Assembly: GCF_014323705.1 (NCBI RefSeq)
Contig: NZ_JABVEC010000049.1
Coordinates: forward strand, 1-46,203
DNA: 46,203 nucleotides
Source of the DNA: Actinomadura alba
GTDB taxonomy: Bacteria > Actinomycetota > Actinomycetes > Streptosporangiales > Streptosporangiaceae
Direction of reading: 5' to 3'
In this document: positions 42,835 to 46,203 of the stretch, in pieces
Layout: each line of letters begins with the position of its first letter
How positions within the stretch are numbered: position 1 is the first letter of the stretch
Position numbers and translations under genes: made by a program
The notes under the pieces: model-generated
The model's input: the letters and a program-made list of their open reading frames with translations, nothing else
The model's database searches: none
Told to the model about the DNA's origin: nothing

Positions 42835-44246
42835 GCACCGCGATCGAGGACGCCCGCAGGATCGCCGACGCGGTCCTGTTCGAGGGCTACCTGCTCTATC
42901 CCTACCGCGCCTCCGCACCGAAGAACCGGATCCGCTGGCAGTTCGGAGTCCTCGTGCCGCCCGGCTTCACCGCGACCGGCGAGCCCTCGGCCAGCCGCAC
43001 CGAATGCCTGCTCGAAGCCGGCACACGGGCGGCGCTGCGGTTGCACCTGCGATTCCTGCACGTCAGGACCCGTACCATCGAGCGCGCGATCGAGGGGGAC
43101 GGCCCCGGCGGGTACCGCCCGGTCACGCGGCTCACGGTCGGCGGCACAACGCACTTCGGCTACGACGAGGCGACCCCCCGGGAGACCCTGGCCGTCCTGC
43201 CGCTGGCCGGCCTGCTCGAGGCCGAGCACGCCGTCGATGTCGGCATCCCGGGCGACCTGGACGTCGAGCCGATCAGCGGCGCGCCGGCCCGCATCGTGCG
43301 CGAGCACCTGCCGCTGCAGGCCGGGCTCCGGCTGCGCGCCACGCGCGTCGACGGGCCGTACGGCCTGGTCAGGTTGCGGATCGACGTGTGCAACACGGCC
43401 GGGTGGGACGAGCCCGAGGCACCGCGCGAACGGGCGCTGCGCCGTTCGCTGATCGCCACCCATCTGCTGCTGAGTGTCACCGGCGGACGATTCGTCTCCC
43501 TGCTCGATCCGCCGGAGTGGGCCAGAGCCGCCGCCGAGGACTGCCGGAACGAGCACACCTGGCCGGTGCTCGTCGGCGATCCCGAGGCCCGCGACGTGCT
43601 GCTGTCGTCACCGATCATCCTGTACGACCATCCGGTCATCGCTCCCGAGAGCCCGGGCGAGCTGTTCGACGGCACGGAGATCGACGAGCTGCTGAGCCTG
43701 CGCACGCTCACCCTCACCGAGGCGGAGCGGCGGGAGGCGGTGGCCACCGATCCGCGAGCCGCCGAGCTGGTCCAGCGGGTCGCCGACCTGCCTCCGGAGC
43801 TGATCGAGCGGCTGCACGGCGCGATCCGCGGCCTGGGCCCGGTTACGACGTCGACTCGTGGCGTGTCGGGGTCTCCAGGTGCCCGTGAACCCCGACACGC
43901 CACGACTCAACAAGGCCCGGTGACCTCGGAGGTCGACAGCGTGCTCGTCGCGGGCGTACCGGTCGGCAGGGGCAGCCGGGTGCTCCTCCGGCCCGGCGTG
44001 CGGGGGGCCGACGCCCAGGACATGTTCCTCGCCGGCCGGGCCGCCGTGGTGGAGGCCGTGCTCATCGACATCGACGGGGCCGAGCACCTGGCGGTCACCC
44101 TGGAGGACGACCCGGGCGCCGACCTGCAGCGGACTCAGGGCCGCTTCCGCTACTTCGCCCCGGACGAGATCGAACCCATCACCGCCGGGCCGGGCCGCAG
44201 CGGCACGGCCGGCCGGGACGGCCACCGCGAAGGAGCCGCACCATGA
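42831..44246 (+). CDS. two-domain hydrogenase-associated protein with inserted palindrome
   Basis: 471 residues in one frame. The first domain (1 to about 335) is the large hydrogenase-linked hypothetical with FEGYLLYPYRASAPKNRIRWQFGVLVPP and RTECLLEAG. The last part (about 370-455; VDSVLVAGVPVGRGSRVLLRPG, HLAVTLEDDPGADLQ and FRYFAPDEIEPI) is a second small domain with Asp/Glu-rich ends. Between them, residues about 341-360 are encoded by a near-perfect hairpin (43853-43908) that recurs at 3402-3462 outside any hydrogenase gene. The linker is therefore probably an in-frame insertion. ATG at 42831 overlaps the previous stop. Confidence 0.8.
   Translation: MSTAIEDARRIADAVLFEGYLLYPYRASAPKNRIRWQFGVLVPPGFTATGEPSASRTECLLEAGTRAALRLHLRFLHVRTRTIERAIEGDGPGGYRPVTRLTVGGTTHFGYDEATPRETLAVLPLAGLLEAEHAVDVGIPGDLDVEPISGAPARIVREHLPLQAGLRLRATRVDGPYGLVRLRIDVCNTAGWDEPEAPRERALRRSLIATHLLLSVTGGRFVSLLDPPEWARAAAEDCRNEHTWPVLVGDPEARDVLLSSPIILYDHPVIAPESPGELFDGTEIDELLSLRTLTLTEAERREAVATDPRAAELVQRVADLPPELIERLHGAIRGLGPVTTSTRGVSGSPGAREPRHATTQQGPVTSEVDSVLVAGVPVGRGSRVLLRPGVRGADAQDMFLAGRAAVVEAVLIDIDGAEHLAVTLEDDPGADLQRTQGRFRYFAPDEIEPITAGPGRSGTAGRDGHREGAAP
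43853..43910. repeat. palindromic repeat element, copy 2, inside a gene
   Basis: GACTCGTGGCGTGTCGGGGT (43853-43872) pairs with 43889-43908 with one mismatch in 20, 16-nt loop. The right arm core GACACGCCACGACTCAA (43894-43910) is identical to 3446-3462. It lies in the linker between the two domains of the flanking protein and keeps the frame. Confidence 0.85.
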
Positions 44247-44764
44247 GAGTCCTGGTGGCCGGATGCGGGAACATCTTCCTCGGCGACGACGGCTTCGGCA
44301 GCGTGGTCGCCCGCCGGCTCGCCGCGATGCCACTGCCCGCCGGGACCTCGGTGACCGATTTCGGCACCGGGGGCCTGCACCTCGCCTATGAGCTCAGCTC
44401 CGGCTACTCCGCCGTGATCCTCGTCGACGCGGTGCCCCATGGCGGTGCGCCCGGCACGTTGTACGTCATCGAGCCCCGGCCCGGCGACCAGCCCGTCCCG
44501 TGCGTCGACGGCCACGGCCTGACCCCCGAGGCGGTGCTGGCCCTCGCCGAAGTGCTCGGTCGCGACGGCGGCGGCGACCACGGCGGCGAGCGCGAGGGGA
44601 CGGCGGGTCGCGTGGGGGCGGCGGGTCGCGTCCTCATCGTCGGCTGCGAGCCGGCCGACACCTCGCCCGGCATGGAGCTCAGCCCGCCGGTCGCCGGCGC
44701 TGTGGACCGGGCCGCTGATCTCGTGCTCGAACTGATCAGGGAACGGCATCCAGAGAGGACGTGA
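44243..44764 (+). CDS. hydrogenase maturation endopeptidase
   Basis: 173 residues of the HybD/HycI family, which removes the C-terminal peptide of HhyL after nickel insertion. Markers: GCGNIFLGDDGFG with the metal-binding Asp, VTDFGTGGLHLAYEL, VILVDAVPHGGAPGTLYVI and GHGLTPEAVLALAEVLG with His. A Gly/Arg-rich insert (GGGDHGGEREGTAGRVGAAG) separates the last helix from VLIVGCEP. GAAGGAG upstream of ATG at 44243, overlapping the preceding stop. Confidence 0.9.
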   Translation: MRVLVAGCGNIFLGDDGFGSVVARRLAAMPLPAGTSVTDFGTGGLHLAYELSSGYSAVILVDAVPHGGAPGTLYVIEPRPGDQPVPCVDGHGLTPEAVLALAEVLGRDGGGDHGGEREGTAGRVGAAGRVLIVGCEPADTSPGMELSPPVAGAVDRAADLVLELIRERHPERT

Positions 44765-44767
44765 CCC

Positions 44768-44872
44768 ATGCTCAGGCACATACTCGTCGGCGCGGCCGTC
44801 GCCGGGATCACCGTGCTCGTCGTCCGATCGCTCCCCGAACTGAGGCGCTACATCAAGATCCGGCAGATGTGA
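44768..44872 (+). CDS. 34-residue membrane protein, DUF6893-like
   Basis: MLRHILVGAAVAGITVLVV, then RSLPELRRYIKIRQM: one membrane helix followed by a basic tail. Three bases after the maturation-protease stop, so it is translationally coupled and closes the hydrogenase operon. Very small proteins of this kind (DUF6893) commonly end hhy operons; they might anchor the enzyme to the membrane. Confidence 0.75.
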   Translation: MLRHILVGAAVAGITVLVVRSLPELRRYIKIRQM

Positions 44873-44943
44873 CGCCGCCACCGGTCGTCGCTTTCCCGCC
44901 GAGGCCTGGTGACAGGCTGGAGAAGGAACGGAGGTGGCATGAG

Positions 44944-45318
44944 ATGACATATCCGGAGGAACACTGGCACGGTTTCTCTCCCGCCGTGGGGACGGGGAGC
45001 CCCGAGGTCCGCAGGGCCGGCGACCTCGCCTTCGCGAGCCCGCCACCCGGGCCGCAGTGGCCCGGCCGTGAACCGTCCAAGGAGGAGCTCGGTGGGGTGC
45101 CCTCCACGGACACCCTGGCGCGGTCGCCCATGGGCGTCGGCGTCAGCACGACCCGGCGCCCCGAGCAGATCGCCCGCGAAGAGGGGGAACAGCGGCCCAC
45201 CGTCGGGTTCCTGGGCAGGTCAAGGCGTCCGTTCGGCCGGTCCCAACCGGAGGAGGCCGGTATGGCACCGCCGAAACCGATCTCGAAGGAGAGCCCCCAC
45301 CTGCCACCCAGGGGCTGA
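44944..45318 (+). CDS. hypothetical protein
   Basis: 124 residues, hydrophilic, Pro/Arg/Glu-rich, no recognised domain: MTYPEEHWHGFSPAVGTGSPEVRRAGDLAF at the start and repeated short Pro motifs later. GGAGG sits nine bases before the ATG at 44944. An earlier ATG at 44939 is followed at once by a stop. Could be a small hydrogenase-linked protein, but nothing proves it. Confidence 0.55.
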   Translation: MTYPEEHWHGFSPAVGTGSPEVRRAGDLAFASPPPGPQWPGREPSKEELGGVPSTDTLARSPMGVGVSTTRRPEQIAREEGEQRPTVGFLGRSRRPFGRSQPEEAGMAPPKPISKESPHLPPRG

Positions 45319-45320
45319 CA

Positions 45321-45389
45321 CCTATAGGGGGTAGGGGTTGCATCTCGCCCGCTCGGATGCCATTCTGAGATCGATACCCCCTAGGGGTA
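45321..45389 (+). promoter_or_regulatory. CsoR-like copper operator
   Basis: TACCCC-CTA-GGGGTA (45375-45389) is a near-perfect palindrome of the kind bound by CsoR, the Cu(I) repressor. A second GC-rich half, CCTATAGGGGGTAGGGG, sits at 45321-45337. Both lie upstream of the copper genes; CsoR binding is inferred. Confidence 0.7.
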
Positions 45390-45412
45390 ACTGGGGTCGA
45401 GCGGGAGGATTC

Positions 45413-45804
45413 ATGAACACGCCCATCAGGCTCGGAGCGTGTGTGGCGGGGCCGGCCGTCCTCTTCGGCGCGGCCGCCGGGCCCGGCCGGCCGGCCGGGC
45501 CCACGTCGGCCGCGATTGCCGGAGGCGGGGGTGTACCCTGTGTTCGCCGACGTCAGGCCCGAGACGGCCGAGCGGCAGCTGACCCTCGGCACCGACATCT
45601 CGGCACCGGGCGACTTCCGGCCCGAGCCGCTGCCGAAGGCCGAGCGGACGGCGCGGATCGGTGACTACACAGTGAAGCTGACCGGCGACCTCGTCCCCGG
45701 GAAGAGCAGCCGGCTCACGCTGTCGGTGAGCAGGGCCGGCCGGCCGGCCGGTGACCGACCTTCAGCCCTACCTGGAGGCCTACGGGCACCTGGTGGCCCC
45801 AGGG
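45413..45804 (+). pseudogene. decayed copper-associated secreted protein
   Basis: Starts well: GGGAGG, ATG at 45413, and a hydrophobic leader MNTPIRLGACVAGPAVLFG. In intact relatives, as I recall them, a domain of roughly 100 residues follows before a stretch like the one here. The frame changes near 45530 into YPVFADVRPETAERQLTLGTDISAPGDFRPEPL and GDYTVKLTGDLVPGKSSRLTLSVSRAGRP. It changes again at a (GGCC)4 run (45734-45749): removing one GGCC unit would restore VTDLQPYLEAYGHLV. The gene then stops short just before copA. So one large internal loss, one frameshift by 4-bp slippage and a truncated end; it is a pseudogene. Confidence 0.75.
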
Positions 45805-45831
45805 ACCACGACCATGGCTGAGGAGGACGCG

Positions 45832-46203
45832 GTGGAATCCGGCGCGACCACGGCGCAGATCGAGCTGGCGATCGGCGGGATGACCTGCGCCTCCTGTGCC
45901 GCTCGCATCGAGAGACGGCTCAACAAGATGGAGGGCGTGACGGCCACCGTCAACTACGCCACCGAGAAGGCCAAGGTCCACTTCCAAGAGAACGTGGACC
46001 CCGCCGAGCTGATCGCCTCGGTGGAGAAGGCCGGTTACACCGCCGAGCTGCCCCCGCCCCCGAACACCGCCGGCACCGAGGCCGCCGGCGACCGGGGCGA
46101 GGACGAGTCCGAGGACCACGAGGCACGGTCACTGCGTCACCGGCTCATCACCTCCGTGGTGCTGGCGCTCCCGGTCATCGCGATGGCGATGGTGCCGGCC
46201 CTT
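45832..46203 (+). CDS. copA: copper-translocating P-type ATPase, N-terminal part
   Basis: Runs off the window; only the N-terminal 124 codons are present. IGGMTCASCAARIERRL is the heavy-metal-associated domain with the CxxC Cu(I) site (C19, C22), followed by NYATEKAKVHF and an acidic linker, then LRHRLITSVVLALPVIAMAMVPAL, the start of the first membrane helix of a P1B ATPase. GTG at 45832 is preferred because GAGGAGG (45820-45826) lies five bases before it; ATG at 45814 is possible. Transcribed downstream of the CsoR-like operator. Confidence 0.9.
   Translation, partial: MESGATTAQIELAIGGMTCASCAARIERRLNKMEGVTATVNYATEKAKVHFQENVDPAELIASVEKAGYTAELPPPPNTAGTEAAGDRGEDESEDHEARSLRHRLITSVVLALPVIAMAMVPAL

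Overview
The window is high-GC DNA (about 70%) with frequent GTG and TTG starts, 4-bp start/stop overlaps and several actinobacterium-typical families: DUF3099, the HutC-type GntR regulator, mycothiol-era enzyme remnants, an F420-dependent luciferase-like oxidoreductase and an Hhy-type hydrogenase. I infer a filamentous actinomycete, possibly Streptosporangiales; the sequence alone does not fix the genus. The window starts exactly at the inverted-repeat end of an insertion sequence and stops inside a copper ATPase gene.

Layout. 1-1501: IS4-type element with a doubly frameshifted transposase. 1717-3631: an SMI1/KNR4-like gene with a repeat tail and a small hypothetical gene carrying a long hairpin. 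3613-11962: the complete potassium-uptake operon on the minus strand (27-aa membrane ORF, kdpF, A, B, C, D, E) with a long leader up to 12535. 12536-17902: housekeeping and accessory genes (DUF1772, NmrA-like reductase with divergent AraC regulator, GNAT, HEAT-repeat protein, secreted EEP phosphodiesterase, remnant of a mycothiol-dependent isomerase). 17903-19646: TetR regulator and divergent aldo/keto reductase sharing two operators. 19812-23612: NAD-dependent DNA ligase, VanZ-like protein, DUF6458 and TerB-like proteins.

23744-30466 is a seven-gene operon: cupin isomerase, FGGY kinase, 2-hydroxyacid dehydrogenase, KDPG-type aldolase, shikimate-dehydrogenase-like enzyme, phosphotriesterase-like lactonase and a GntR/HutC regulator. 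The first six genes are chained by start/stop overlaps or short gaps, and a perfect palindrome sits in the promoter spacer. It looks like a carbohydrate-acid catabolic route whose substrate I cannot name. An MFS carrier (31381-32829) lies just beyond, on the other strand.

32857-37706: DUF3099, a general-stress 17M-like protein, hemerythrin, a cyclodeaminase-like protein, an M20 amidohydrolase and an LLM oxidoreductase. 37965-44872: a group 1h (Hhy) [NiFe]-hydrogenase operon for high-affinity H2 oxidation, with small and large subunits, a NifU-like protein, DUF5947, DUF6084, a two-domain accessory protein, a maturation protease and a 34-aa membrane protein. The hyp maturation genes are not in the window. 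44944-46203: a hypothetical gene, a CsoR-like operator, a decayed copper-associated secreted protein gene and the start of a Cu(I) P1B-ATPase.

The most unusual observations are a palindromic repeat shared by two places 40 kb apart, one of them inside the coding sequence of a hydrogenase accessory protein; the uncharacterised sugar-acid operon; and the copper gene killed by an internal deletion plus a GGCC slippage.
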